Shown here in pieces: positions 7,140-16,197 of a stretch of 16,197 bases of DNA. The stretch comes from Paracoccaceae bacterium (GTDB lineage: Bacteria; Pseudomonadota; Alphaproteobacteria; Rhodobacterales; Rhodobacteraceae): contig SLPP01000014.1 of the NCBI GenBank assembly GCA_007131945.1, forward strand, positions 1 to 16,197, read 5' to 3'. Positions within the stretch are counted from its first letter, which is position 1, and each line of letters begins with the position of its first letter. Below the pieces are notes generated by a model. That model saw only the letters and a list, made by a program, of their open reading frames with translations, was not told the origin of the DNA and ran no database searches. Position numbers and translations under genes: made by a program.

Positions 7140-9113
7140 ATGATCGTCGAGCTCGGACATTTCGCCCTCATCCTCGCCTTCGCCGTCGCGCTTGTGCAGT
7201 CGGTCGTGCCGCTGGTCGGCGCGCACCGAGGCTGGGGCGACTGGATGGCCGCGGCGCGCCCGATGGCCAGCGCGCAGTTCGCCCTGATCGCGGTCAGCTT
7301 CGCGGCGCTGACCTGGGCCTTCGTCACCTCGGACTTCTCGGTCGCGCTGGTGGTGGACAATTCGCACACCGCCAAGCCGATGATCTACAAGATCTCGGGC
7401 GTCTGGGGGAATCACGAAGGTTCGCTGCTGCTCTGGGTGCTGATCCTCACGCTGTTCGGCGCCTGCGCGGCCTGGTTCGGCGGCAACCTGCCGGCGACGC
7501 TGCAGGCACGGGTCCTGGCGGTGCAGTCCTCGATCGCCGCTGCCTTCATGGCCTTCACGATCTTCACCTCGAACCCGTTCTGGCGCACGAGCTTCCCGCC
7601 CTTCGACGGGCGCGACCTGAACCCGCTTCTGCAGGATCCGGGCCTCGCGCTGCACCCCCCCTTCCTCTATCTCGGCTATGTCGGTCTCTCGCTCGCCTTC
7701 TCCTTCGCCGTCGCGGCACTGATCGAGGGCCGTGTCGATGCCGCCTGGGGGCGCTGGGTGCGGCCCTGGACACTGGCCGCCTGGGTGTTCCTGACAATCG
7801 GAATCGCGCTCGGCTCGTGGTGGGCCTATTACGAACTGGGCTGGGGCGGCTTCTGGTTCTGGGATCCGGTCGAGAACGCCTCGCTCATGCCATGGCTCTT
7901 CGCCACCGCCCTTCTCCACTCGGCAATTGTCGTCGAGAAGCGCGAATCACTGAAGGCCTGGACGATCCTGCTCGCAATCCTCGGTTTCGGCTTCTCGCTT
8001 CTGGGCACCTTCATCGTCCGCTCGGGGCTTCTGACCTCGGTCCACGCCTTCGCCACCGATCCCGAACGCGGCATCTGGATCCTGATGATCTTCGCCTTCT
8101 TCATGGGCGGCGCGTTGATGCTCTTCGCCTGGCGCGGCGCGGCGATGGAGGCGAAGGGGGTATTCGCGACCGTCAGCCGCGAGTCGGCGCTCGTCCTCAA
8201 CAACGTGCTGCTGGCGGTCTCGTCCTTTGTCGTCTTCATCGGCACGATGTGGCCGCTGGTGGCGGAAATGTTCTTCGACCGGGTGCTCACGGTTGGCCCG
8301 CCCTTCTTCAACATGGCCTTCACGCCCTTCTTCGTGGCGCTCGCCGTGGTGCTGCCGGTGGGCGCGATGCTGCCTTGGAAGCGCGGCAACCTTGGGACCC
8401 CGATTCGCCGGTTGTGGGGCGTGGGTGTGCTGGCGATCGCGCTCGGCGCGTTGACCTGGACGATCCAGACCGGCGGGTCGATCCTGGCGCCGATCGGCGT
8501 CGTGCTCGGTATCTGGGTGGTGATCGGGGCGGCCGCCGATCTTTGGCTGCGCGGCGGTCGCGGAAGCCCGGCGGATCGATTGCGCCGCATGGCGCGGCTT
8601 CCGCGCGCCGACTGGGGCAAGGCGACGGCGCATGCCGGGCTCGGCGTGACGATGTTCGCCATCGCCGCCATGGTCGGCTGGGAAACCGAGGACATCCGCG
8701 TCGCCCATATCGGCCAGAGCTTCGAGCACGAGGGCTACACGCTGACGCTGACCGACGTGCAGCGGGTGCAGGGGCCGAACTTCATCTCGACCATGGCCTT
8801 CGTCGATGTGGAGCGCGACGGGCGGTTCATCGCCGAACTGCGCCCCGAGAAGCGCGTGTACCCGGCCGCCGGCATGCCGACGACCGAGGCGGCGATAGAT
8901 TACGGCTTCTTCCGCGACGTCTACCTGGCGCTGGGCGACCCGCAGGAAGGCGGCGGCTGGGCGCTCAGAACCTATATCAAACCCTTCGCCAACTGGCTCT
9001 GGGCGGGCTGCATCCTGATGGCGCTCGGCGGCCTGATCTCGCTCTCCGACCGCCGCTTCCGGGTGGCCGCCGGCGAACGGCGCGCGCCGCCGCAGGCGCA
9101 TCCGGCGGAGTGA
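7140..9113 (+). CDS. ccmF: Cytochrome c haem lyase subunit CcmF (Ccl1)
   Basis: 657-residue polytopic inner-membrane protein, the core of the System I haem ligase that attaches haem from holo-CcmE to apocytochrome c. The WWD haem-handling domain is visible at about 235-253 (WGGFWFWDPVENASLMPWL). The four conserved histidines match E. coli: His172 (LHPPFLY), His302 (TSVHAFATDP) and the membrane histidines His260 (LLHSAIV) and His498 (ATAHAGLG). WGNHEGS near residue 89 is another CcmF/CcmC-family signature. Length is normal and the frame intact. No Shine-Dalgarno precedes the ATG, and a -10-like TATACC lies 7 nt upstream. ccmH follows after 5 nt. It is separated from ccmE by the lysis pair and a hairpin, so it probably has its own promoter. 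Confidence 0.98.
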   Translation: MIVELGHFALILAFAVALVQSVVPLVGAHRGWGDWMAAARPMASAQFALIAVSFAALTWAFVTSDFSVALVVDNSHTAKPMIYKISGVWGNHEGSLLLWVLILTLFGACAAWFGGNLPATLQARVLAVQSSIAAAFMAFTIFTSNPFWRTSFPPFDGRDLNPLLQDPGLALHPPFLYLGYVGLSLAFSFAVAALIEGRVDAAWGRWVRPWTLAAWVFLTIGIALGSWWAYYELGWGGFWFWDPVENASLMPWLFATALLHSAIVVEKRESLKAWTILLAILGFGFSLLGTFIVRSGLLTSVHAFATDPERGIWILMIFAFFMGGALMLFAWRGAAMEAKGVFATVSRESALVLNNVLLAVSSFVVFIGTMWPLVAEMFFDRVLTVGPPFFNMAFTPFFVALAVVLPVGAMLPWKRGNLGTPIRRLWGVGVLAIALGALTWTIQTGGSILAPIGVVLGIWVVIGAAADLWLRGGRGSPADRLRRMARLPRADWGKATAHAGLGVTMFAIAAMVGWETEDIRVAHIGQSFEHEGYTLTLTDVQRVQGPNFISTMAFVDVERDGRFIAELRPEKRVYPAAGMPTTEAAIDYGFFRDVYLALGDPQEGGGWALRTYIKPFANWLWAGCILMALGGLISLSDRRFRVAAGERRAPPQAHPAE

Positions 9114-9118
9114 GCCCG

Positions 9119-9571
9119 ATGCGCGCGCTGTTCCTTGCCATCGTTCTCGGCCTTGCCCTGCCCGCCGCTCCGGCCTTCGCGGTGCAGCCCGACGAGATCC
9201 TCGACGATCCCGATCTCGAGCGTCGGGCGCGGTCGATCTCGGCCGACCTGCGCTGCGTCGTCTGCCGCAACGAGAGCATCGACGATTCGAACGCCGAGCT
9301 TGCCCGCGACATGCGGCTGATGGTGCGCGAGCGGCTGGTCGCCGGCGACACCGACGCGCAGGTCGTGAACTTCCTGGTCGAGCGCTATGGCGAGTATATC
9401 CTGCTCAGGCCGCGCAGCGACGGGGTGAACCTCATCCTCTGGGTTTCGGCGCCGGTCATGCTCATCGCGGCGCTGGGGATCGCGGGGGTAGCGCTGCGCC
9501 GGCGGACGGCGACGGAAAAGCCGCTCAGCCCCGAGGAAGAGGCGCGACTGCGCCAGATCCTGCGCGACTGA
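9119..9571 (+). CDS. ccmH: Cytochrome c maturation protein CcmH (Ccl2/CycL)
   Basis: 150-residue periplasmic, membrane-anchored thiol protein of System I. It reduces or holds apocytochrome CXXCH cysteines and works with CcmF. A signal peptide of about 21 residues ends PAFA. The redox motif LRCVVCRNESIDDSNAELARDMR has Cys46 and Cys49. A transmembrane helix at about 105-125 (LILWVSAPVMLIAALGIAGVAL) precedes a short basic/acidic tail ending in RLRQILRD. This is the short form: the TPR part (CcmI/CycH) is not fused and not in this window. The ATG has GGAG (9107-9110) overlapping the end of ccmF, so translation is coupled to it. Confidence 0.96.
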   Translation: MRALFLAIVLGLALPAAPAFAVQPDEILDDPDLERRARSISADLRCVVCRNESIDDSNAELARDMRLMVRERLVAGDTDAQVVNFLVERYGEYILLRPRSDGVNLILWVSAPVMLIAALGIAGVALRRRTATEKPLSPEEEARLRQILRD

Positions 9572-9589
9572 GCCGGTGGAAACGACCCG

Positions 9590-9612
9590 CCGGGGGCTGC
9601 GCGGCACCCCGG
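9590..9612. terminator. Stem-loop after ccmH
   Basis: CCGGGG (9590-9595) pairs with CCCCGG (9607-9612), and an inner TGC/GCA (9598-9600 with 9604-9606) extends the stem after a 2-nt bulge. It lies 18 nt past the ccmH stop. No T-tract follows, so it is only a partial terminator candidate. Confidence 0.35.
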
Positions 9613-9631
9613 AGGGCGGCAGAACGGCCGG

Positions 9632-9649
9632 CGGTCCACGCGTGGACCG
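9632..9649. terminator. 18-bp perfect palindrome after the ccmF-ccmH genes
   Basis: CGGTCCACGCGTGGACCG at 9632-9649 is perfectly self-complementary; as RNA it is a 7-bp stem with a CGCG tetraloop. It is followed by TTAGATATCATTTT, a loose T-rich tail, which makes it the best termination candidate for the ccm transcript. It could equally be a protein-binding palindrome, since it borders an AT-rich operator-like site. Confidence 0.45.
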
Positions 9650-9708
9650 TTAGATATCATTTTGATATACAAAGAGAAATCTGAAAAATTAACCACAATG
9701 AAACTTCC
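9650..9708. other. AT-rich patch (about 25% GC) in a GC-rich spacer
   Basis: By hand count about 15 of the 59 bases here are G or C, in sharp contrast to the surrounding sequence. It holds an odd palindrome at 9654-9668. It also has a loose promoter-like pair in the rightward direction: TTGATA (9662-9667), 17 nt, AAAATT (9685-9690). There is no reading frame of interest. It might be a regulated promoter for the PaaG-like gene, whose ATG is about 140 nt further on, a UP-element-like region, or transferred sequence. Confidence 0.45.
9654..9668. promoter_or_regulatory. ATATCA-TTT-TGATAT operator-like palindrome
   Basis: ATATCA (9654-9659) and TGATAT (9663-9668) are perfect inverted repeats around TTT. 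AT-rich dyads of this size are typical of sites for MarR-, TetR- or similar dimeric repressors. The right half overlaps the TTGATA promoter-like hexamer at 9662-9667, as an operator would. No regulator gene is next to it. Confidence 0.35.
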
Positions 9709-9844
9709 TCGGAGCGCGGTCGTGCCGGGTCCGGGCCAGCATCTTCGCGTTGTCCTCCGGGATTCGGCGCGGTGACGCGAAGTCGCGCCTTCCCGTCGGG
9801 CCGGCGCTGCGGCTATGGTCGCGCAACTGCGCGAGGAGGCCGGC

Positions 9845-10621
9845 ATGGACTACAAGACCCTGATCGTGACCGGGGCGGAGGGCGTGGGGACGATCACGCT
9901 CAACCGTCCGACGCTGATGAACGCGCTCAACGCGCAGATGCGGGCCGAGATCCTGCACGCGGTGCGTGACCTGGGTGCGCGGATGCGGGTGCTGGTGCTG
10001 ACCGGCGCCGGGCGGGCCTTCTGCTCGGGGCAGGATCTTGGCGGCGGCACGCCGGTCGACCAGCTCGACCTCGAGCGCATCCTGCGCGAGGAATACGAGC
10101 CGATGCTGCGCGCGATCGCCGAGTGCCCGGTGCCGGTCATCACGGCAGTCAACGGCGCGGCGGCGGGGGCCGGGGCGAATCTGGCGCTCGCCGCCGACGT
10201 GGTCATCGCCGCGCGCTCGGCCGTCTTCCTGCAGGCCTTCACCCGGATCGGGCTGATCCCGGATGCCGGCGGCACCTACTGGCTGCCCCGGCAGGTGGGT
10301 TTCGCCCGCGCCATGGGGATGGCGCTTTTCGCCGAGAAGGTGACCGCCGACGAGGCCGCGGGGATGGGCATGATCTGGGAAGCGGTCGAGGATGACGCAT
10401 TCGAGGCCGCTTGGCGCGCCCGCGCGGGGCAGCTGGCGAAGGGGCCGGGCGTCGCCTATCGCGCGGTGAAACAGGCGATGCGGGCAAGCCTTGCCAATGG
10501 CTTCGATCAGCAGCTTTCGCTCGAGGCGCAGCTGCAGGGCGAATGCGGTCGCTCGCGCGATTTCCTCGAAGGGGTGATGGCCTTCCTTGAAAAGCGCCCG
10601 GCGAGGTTCGAGGGGCGCTGA
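9845..10621 (+). CDS. paaG: Enoyl-CoA hydratase/isomerase, PaaG-like
   Basis: 258-residue crotonase-fold enzyme, cytosolic. The oxyanion-hole segments are AFCSGQDLGG (about 58-67) and NGAAAGAGANLALAADVV (103-120). The single catalytic acid is Asp140 in IGLIPDAGGTYWLPR, and the position usually holding the first glutamate of hydratases is not acidic (AGAG). One acidic residue at this site, with the C-terminal FLEGVMAFLEKRPARFEGR, fits PaaG, the ring-1,2-epoxyphenylacetyl-CoA isomerase of phenylacetate breakdown. No other paa genes are near, so a general delta3-delta2-enoyl-CoA isomerase or hydratase role is also possible. AGGAGG at 9834-9839 is 5 nt before this ATG, so the in-frame GTG/ATG codons upstream (from 9815) are less likely. 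It converges on uvrB with 18 nt between the stops. Confidence 0.85.
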   Translation: MDYKTLIVTGAEGVGTITLNRPTLMNALNAQMRAEILHAVRDLGARMRVLVLTGAGRAFCSGQDLGGGTPVDQLDLERILREEYEPMLRAIAECPVPVITAVNGAAAGAGANLALAADVVIAARSAVFLQAFTRIGLIPDAGGTYWLPRQVGFARAMGMALFAEKVTADEAAGMGMIWEAVEDDAFEAAWRARAGQLAKGPGVAYRAVKQAMRASLANGFDQQLSLEAQLQGECGRSRDFLEGVMAFLEKRPARFEGR

Positions 10622-10639
10622 CCGCGGCCGCAGGACCTC

Positions 10640-12805
<2,166 letters not shown>

Positions 12806-12871
12806 CTCGGCATCTCCCGCTGTCAGCCCATCAGGTTGCACCGACCGGCACCGGTTTCAACCCCGCGCCCC

Positions 12872-12900
12872 TTGCGCTCGCGCGCGGGCTTGGCGATAAG
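12872..12900 (+). promoter_or_regulatory. Candidate promoter of the complex I subunit gene
   Basis: TTGCGC (12872-12877), a 17-nt spacer and GATAAG (12895-12900) form a fair sigma-70-type promoter. The start would be near 12907, leaving a 17-nt leader that contains GGAGG. It lies in the divergent spacer shared with uvrB. Confidence 0.45.
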
Positions 12901-12923
12901 GTGGCGACATCCCGGAGGTTCCC

Positions 12924-13235
12924 ATGCGCGCCCGCATCTACCGCCCCGCCCGCAACGCCATGCAATCGGGCACCGCCCGCACCAGGCACTGGGTGCTGGA
13001 ATTCTTCCCCGGCCAGGCGCGGTTCACCGAGCCGCTGATGGGCTGGACGGGTTCGACCGACACCCAGAGCCAGGTGCAGCTGCGCTTCGACAGCCAGGCC
13101 GAGGCCGAGGCCTATGCCAAGGCGCACGGGATCGACTATGTCGTCGTGCAGCCGAAGCCGCGCCGCCCGAACATCCGCCCGCAGGGCTATGGCGAGAACT
13201 TCGCCACGAACCGCCGGCAGGTCTGGACGCACTGA
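12924..13235 (+). CDS. NDUFS4-like NADH dehydrogenase (complex I) accessory subunit
   Basis: 103-residue protein of the ETC complex I subunit conserved-region family, homologous to mitochondrial NDUFS4 (18 kDa, AQDQ). The core [25 protein letters not shown], then [39 protein letters not shown] and a basic C-terminal segment ending NRRQVWTH, are the family hallmarks. The whole gene is little more than this domain, without a targeting extension. In alphaproteobacteria and mitochondria it stabilises the peripheral arm where NADH is oxidised. It stands alone, apart from any nuo operon in this window, which is usual for these accessory subunits. GGAGG at 12914-12918, 5 nt before the ATG, sets the start. 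Confidence 0.93.
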   Translation: MRARIYRPARNAMQSGTARTRHWVLEFFPGQARFTEPLMGWTGSTDTQSQVQLRFDSQAEAEAYAKAHGIDYVVVQPKPRRPNIRPQGYGENFATNRRQVWTH

Positions 13236-13344
13236 GACCGCCAGCCGGGCGCGGGCGCCGGACAGGCATTCGCGCCGCCGCGGGCGTTTACCATGGCGCA
13301 ACAAAGCCCGCCTAGACTGGCCCGGCAGCCATGCGGACAGGGCC

Positions 13345-13695
13345 ATGAACCTCTACCATTGCATGATCGACCTCAAGCACGACGCCAAGGCGCTGATCTT
13401 CGCCGCGGCGCTCGACCAGTGGCTGTCGCTCTTGCAGGCCGAGGGGCGGATCGGCGCTTGGCGGCTCTTGCGGCGCAAGCTGAACCTCGCCGGGCCGGGA
13501 TGCGCGGATTTCCTGCTGGAGATCGAGGTGGCGGACCTCGCCCAGCTCGACGAAGCCTTTCGCTTCCTCGCCGGCGCCGATGACGAGGCGCAGCGCCGCT
13601 ACGACCAGATGCACCAGCATGTGGCGCATGTCGAATACGGCCTCTACCGCCCCTATCCCGACCCCGAGGGCACCGAGCGTCTGGCGCTGATCTGA
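13345..13695 (+). CDS. Conserved hypothetical protein (DUF6614-like)
   Basis: 116-residue soluble protein with no signal peptide or membrane segment. It opens MNLYHCMIDLKHDAKALIFAAALDQWLSLLQ and contains IGAWRLLRRKLNLAG, DFLLEIEVADLAQLDEAFRFLA and VEYGLYRPYPDPEG. It looks like an alpha/beta protein of about one ferredoxin-like domain, and resembles a family of unknown function that I recall from Rhodobacterales (DUF6614). No catalytic residues can be named; the LRRKLNL and HQHVAHVEYGLYRPYPD stretches look the most conserved type. The Shine-Dalgarno before the ATG is weak (ACAGGG). It lies 109 nt after the complex I gene and 83 nt before trmFO on the same strand. Function unknown. Confidence 0.8.
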   Translation: MNLYHCMIDLKHDAKALIFAAALDQWLSLLQAEGRIGAWRLLRRKLNLAGPGCADFLLEIEVADLAQLDEAFRFLAGADDEAQRRYDQMHQHVAHVEYGLYRPYPDPEGTERLALI

Positions 13696-13774
13696 GCCCG
13701 GCCGGCCTGACCGGACTCGCGCGCGCGGACACGAACGCAGGCCCACCGGCCCTTTCCTTCGGCGCGCCCGGTCG

Positions 13775-13780
13775 CTAGAT
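13775..13780 (+). promoter_or_regulatory. -10-like element at the trmFO start
   Basis: CTAGAT at 13775-13780 overlaps the first possible ATG (13779) and lies 7 nt before the second (13788). If it is a -10, transcription would begin at or next to the 13788 ATG. No Shine-Dalgarno precedes either ATG. The -35 is poor (TTTCCT at 13753-13758). Confidence 0.25.
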
Positions 13781-15137
13781 GACCGGCATGCGCGAGGCGT
13801 TGCACATCGTCGGCGGCGGCATGGCCGGATCCGAGGCCGCCTGGCAGGCGGCCGAAGCGGGCGTGCCGGTGGTCATCCACGAGATGCGCCCCGCCGTCGG
13901 CACCTTTGCCCACCGCACCGGCGACTTTGCCGAGATGGTCTGCTCGAACTCGTTCCGTTCGGACGACGACACGCAGAACGCCGTCGGCCTCCTGCACTGG
14001 GAGATGCGCGCGGCGGGCGGGCTGATCATGGCGATGGCCGATGCCCATGCCCTGCCCGCGGGCGGGGCGCTCGCCGTCGATCGCGACCCCTTCGCCCGCG
14101 CCGTGACCGGGCGTCTGCGCGCCCATCCGCTGATCCGGGTCGAACCCGGCGAGGTGACCGAATTGCCGCGCGCGGGGCACTGGATCATCGCCACCGGGCC
14201 GCTCACTTCGGACGGGCTGGCGCAGGCGATCCGGGCCGAGACGGGGGAGGAGGCGCTCGCCTTCTTCGACGCGATCGCGCCGATCGTGCATTTCGACACG
14301 ATCGACCTGTCGAAGGCCTGGTTCCAGTCGCGCTACGACAAGGGCGAGACCGAGGCGGAGCGCAAGGCCTATCTCAACTGCCCGATGGACCGCGCCACCT
14401 ACGAGGCCTTCATCGACGCGATCCTGGCCGCGCCGAAGACCGAGTTCCACGCGGGCGAAGCGACATCCGCCCCCGACCCCACGCCGTATTTCGACGGCTG
14501 CCTGCCGATCGAGGTGATGGCCGAGCGCGGGCGCGAGACCCTGCGCCACGGGCCGATGAAACCCGTGGGCCTGACCAACCCGCACCAGCCCGACGTCAAG
14601 CCCCACGCCGTGGTGCAGCTCAGGCGCGACAACGCGCTGGGGACGCTCTACAACATCGTCGGCTTCCAGACGAAGATGAAACACGGCGCGCAGGCGCAGG
14701 TGTTCCGGATGATCCCGGGGCTCGAGAACGCCGCCTTCGCGCGGCTCGGCGGCATCCATCGCAACACGTTCCTCAACTCGCCGACGCTGCTGGATGACCA
14801 GATGCGCCTGCGCTCCCGGCCCAACATCCGCTTCGCCGGCCAGATCACCGGGGTCGAGGGCTATGTCGAATCGGCCGCGATGGGGCTGGTCGCGGGCCGG
14901 ATGGCGGCGGCCGAGATCAGGGGCGCGACCCTGCCGCCGCCGCCGCGCGAGAGCGCGATGGGGGCGCTCATCCACCACATCACCGGCGGCGCGGAGGCGA
15001 AGACCTTCCAGCCGATGAACGTCAATTTCGGCCTCTTCCCGCCCATCGACGCGAAGGGTGGCCGGCGCGGCCGCAAGGACCGCTACCGCGCCTATACCGA
15101 CCGCGCCAAGGCCGCGTTCCGGGAATGGCTGGGCTGA
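13779..15137 (+). CDS. trmFO: Folate/FAD-dependent tRNA (uracil-54-C5)-methyltransferase TrmFO
   Basis: 452-residue flavoprotein (old name Gid/GidA-like) that makes m5U54 in the T-loop of tRNA using methylenetetrahydrofolate and reduced FAD. The N-terminal Rossmann motif is [14 protein letters not shown] at about 10-23. Cys55 in [11 protein letters not shown] and Cys201 in YLNCPMDR correspond to the two conserved cysteines around the flavin. [29 protein letters not shown] and [19 protein letters not shown] are further family blocks. Its shorter length and the C-terminal NFGLFPPID separate it from MnmG. The start may be ATG 13788 ([11 protein letters not shown]), which matches family N-termini as well. 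It overlaps gluQRS by 13 nt. Confidence 0.97.
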   Translation: MTGMREALHIVGGGMAGSEAAWQAAEAGVPVVIHEMRPAVGTFAHRTGDFAEMVCSNSFRSDDDTQNAVGLLHWEMRAAGGLIMAMADAHALPAGGALAVDRDPFARAVTGRLRAHPLIRVEPGEVTELPRAGHWIIATGPLTSDGLAQAIRAETGEEALAFFDAIAPIVHFDTIDLSKAWFQSRYDKGETEAERKAYLNCPMDRATYEAFIDAILAAPKTEFHAGEATSAPDPTPYFDGCLPIEVMAERGRETLRHGPMKPVGLTNPHQPDVKPHAVVQLRRDNALGTLYNIVGFQTKMKHGAQAQVFRMIPGLENAAFARLGGIHRNTFLNSPTLLDDQMRLRSRPNIRFAGQITGVEGYVESAAMGLVAGRMAAAEIRGATLPPPPRESAMGALIHHITGGAEAKTFQPMNVNFGLFPPIDAKGGRRGRKDRYRAYTDRAKAAFREWLG

Positions 15138-16018
15138 TCACGCGCTTCGCCCCCTCGCCCACCGGGCCGCTGCACCTGGGCCATGCCTTCGCGGCGCTGA
15201 CCGCCTGGGACCTGGCGCGGGCATCGGGCGGGCGCTTCCTGCTCAGGATCGAGGATATCGACACCGCCCGCAGCAGGCCCGAATGGGAGGAAGCGATCTT
15301 CGACGACCTGCGCTGGCTCGGCCTCGACTGGCCCGAGCCGGTGATGCGCCAGTCCGAGCGCCTTGCGGCCTACGAGCGGGCGCTGTCGCGGCTCTCGGCG
15401 AGGGGGCTGACCTATGCCTGCCGCTGCAGCCGCGGCGACATCCGCGCGGCGCTCTCGGCGCCGCAGGAGGGAGCGCCGGTCATGGGGCCGGACGGGCCTG
15501 TCTATCCCGGCACCTGCCGCGGGGCGGGGCATGACGCGGCGGGCGCGGCGATCCGGCTCGACATGGGCCGGGCGATGGCGCGGGTCGGCGGCATGGTCAG
15601 CTTCGCCGAGACCGGGCCGGTCTGGCCCGGCCAGCATGTCTTCGACGCCGCGCGGATGATCGGCCAGGTCGGCGACATCGTGCTGGCGCGGCGCGACATC
15701 GGCACCTCCTACCACCTCGCGGTCGTGGTCGACGACGCCGCGCAGGGGGTGACGCTGGTCACCCGCGGCGCCGATCTCTTCGCGGCGACGGCGATCCACG
15801 TTCTGCTGCAGCGGCTTCTGGACCTGCCGGCGCCGGATTATCACCACCACCGGCTGATCCGCGACGCGGCGGGCCGGCGGCTGGCCAAGCGCGACGACGC
15901 GCGCGCGCTCGTGCTCTTCCGGCGGCAGGGGCTCGGTCCCGACGAGATCCGCGCGCTTTTCCTGCCGGGCGCGGGCGGAACGCCGGCCGGCTTGCCGGCG
16001 CGATCGCCGACGGGCTAA
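15125..16018 (+). CDS. gluQRS: Glutamyl-Q tRNA(Asp) synthetase
   Basis: 297-residue paralogue of the glutamyl-tRNA synthetase catalytic domain without an anticodon-binding domain. It activates glutamate and attaches it to the queuosine of tRNA-Asp. The HIGH motif is HLGH at 17-20 in [14 protein letters not shown], and the KMSKS-like loop is RLAKRDDA around 252-259. The GluQRS zinc site is visible as Cys99-x-Cys101 ... Tyr127-x3-Cys131 (YACRCSRGD ... VYPGTCR). The short length excludes GltX. It begins inside the last codons of trmFO with no strong Shine-Dalgarno, so it relies on coupling. The last 30 or so residues are Gly/Pro/Ala-rich and probably disordered. Confidence 0.95.
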   Translation: MAGLITRFAPSPTGPLHLGHAFAALTAWDLARASGGRFLLRIEDIDTARSRPEWEEAIFDDLRWLGLDWPEPVMRQSERLAAYERALSRLSARGLTYACRCSRGDIRAALSAPQEGAPVMGPDGPVYPGTCRGAGHDAAGAAIRLDMGRAMARVGGMVSFAETGPVWPGQHVFDAARMIGQVGDIVLARRDIGTSYHLAVVVDDAAQGVTLVTRGADLFAATAIHVLLQRLLDLPAPDYHHHRLIRDAAGRRLAKRDDARALVLFRRQGLGPDEIRALFLPGAGGTPAGLPARSPTG

Positions 16019-16048
16019 GATGGCGGACCGCAGCCACGTCCGGACCCG

Positions 16049-16197
16049 ATGACCCGCACCGCCCGCCTTGCCCCGATGACCGCGCTGCCGCTCGTGCTCG
16101 CCGCGCTTCTGGCCGGCTGTGCCCGACCCGACGCGGCGCAGGCCCCGCGCCTGCTCAGCCCCGCCGAGATCGCGGCGCTGACCGCCGAGGCAGAGGC
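16049..16197 (+). CDS. Predicted lipoprotein, N-terminal part only
   Basis: The ATG at 16049 opens a frame that runs through the window edge (49 codons seen). It encodes a signal peptide with Arg3 and Arg6, the hydrophobic stretch MTALPLVLAALLAGC, and the lipobox LLAGC with the lipidated cysteine at residue 24. ARPDAAQAPRLLSPAEIAALTAEAEA follows. The product would be a lipid-anchored envelope protein. Nothing after the cysteine identifies a family, and the rest lies outside the window. It starts 30 nt after gluQRS on the same strand and has only a poor Shine-Dalgarno (CGGA). An ATG at residue 10 is an alternative start. Confidence 0.7.
   Translation, partial: MTRTARLAPMTALPLVLAALLAGCARPDAAQAPRLLSPAEIAALTAEAE

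Noticed and set aside
7100..9571. Very long rightward frame covering ccmF in another frame and running into ccmH
   Set aside because: Only the last 150 codons (ccmH) are real. The upstream part is an Arg-rich shadow frame of ccmF, so there is no ccmF-ccmH fusion.
12842..12923. Possible LexA (SOS) site in the uvrB promoter region
   Set aside because: Only a single GTTC is present and no GTTC-N7-GTTC direct repeat on either strand, so SOS control cannot be supported.
15981..16000. CGCCGGC/GCCGGCG hairpin near the end of gluQRS as a terminator
   Set aside because: It lies inside the coding sequence and has no T-tract; GC-rich coding sequence often gives such stems.

Overview
The window looks like a chromosomal segment of an alphaproteobacterium, most probably Rhodobacterales (Rhodobacteraceae). 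The basis is the high GC content, the protein sequences (GyrA, UvrB, TrmFO, CcmF), an NDUFS4-type complex I accessory subunit, and a holin/endolysin pair of the kind used for gene transfer agent (GTA) release in this group. No rRNA, tRNA, CRISPR array, insertion sequence or intact prophage was seen.

Layout. Positions 1-406 hold no gene I can support, only short direct and inverted repeats. Two genes run leftwards: an AhpD-like carboxymuconolactone decarboxylase family protein (407-766) and gyrA (966-3680). From a divergent promoter region at about 3681-3838, which carries an FNR-type site, a rightward series begins: uspA-type stress protein, argC, ccmE, a GH108 endolysin, a three-segment holin, ccmF (ccl1), ccmH (ccl2). 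After a spacer with hairpins and an AT-rich, palindrome-bearing patch comes a PaaG-like enoyl-CoA hydratase/isomerase. uvrB runs leftwards and converges on it. The right end is again rightward: an NDUFS4-like complex I subunit, a conserved protein of unknown function, trmFO, gluQRS (overlapping trmFO), and the first 49 codons of a predicted lipoprotein cut by the window edge.

How the genes fit together. CcmE, CcmF and CcmH are the haem chaperone, the haem lyase core and the apocytochrome thiol-handling part of System I cytochrome c maturation. Between ccmE and ccmF sits an endolysin-holin pair whose reading frames overlap by 10 nt. The holin resembles the three-segment family linked to GTA release, so this is probably the detached GTA lysis module rather than a phage remnant. 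Its translation start lies inside two mutually exclusive stems, a plausible translational lock. TrmFO (tRNA m5U54) and GluQRS (glutamyl-queuosine on tRNA-Asp) form an overlapping tRNA-modification pair. GyrA and UvrB are housekeeping DNA topology and repair proteins.

Most of the window is ordinary core genome. The items most worth a second look are the lysis cassette with its start-site hairpins, the FNR-type promoter of the stress gene, and the AT-rich palindromic island at about 9632-9708.
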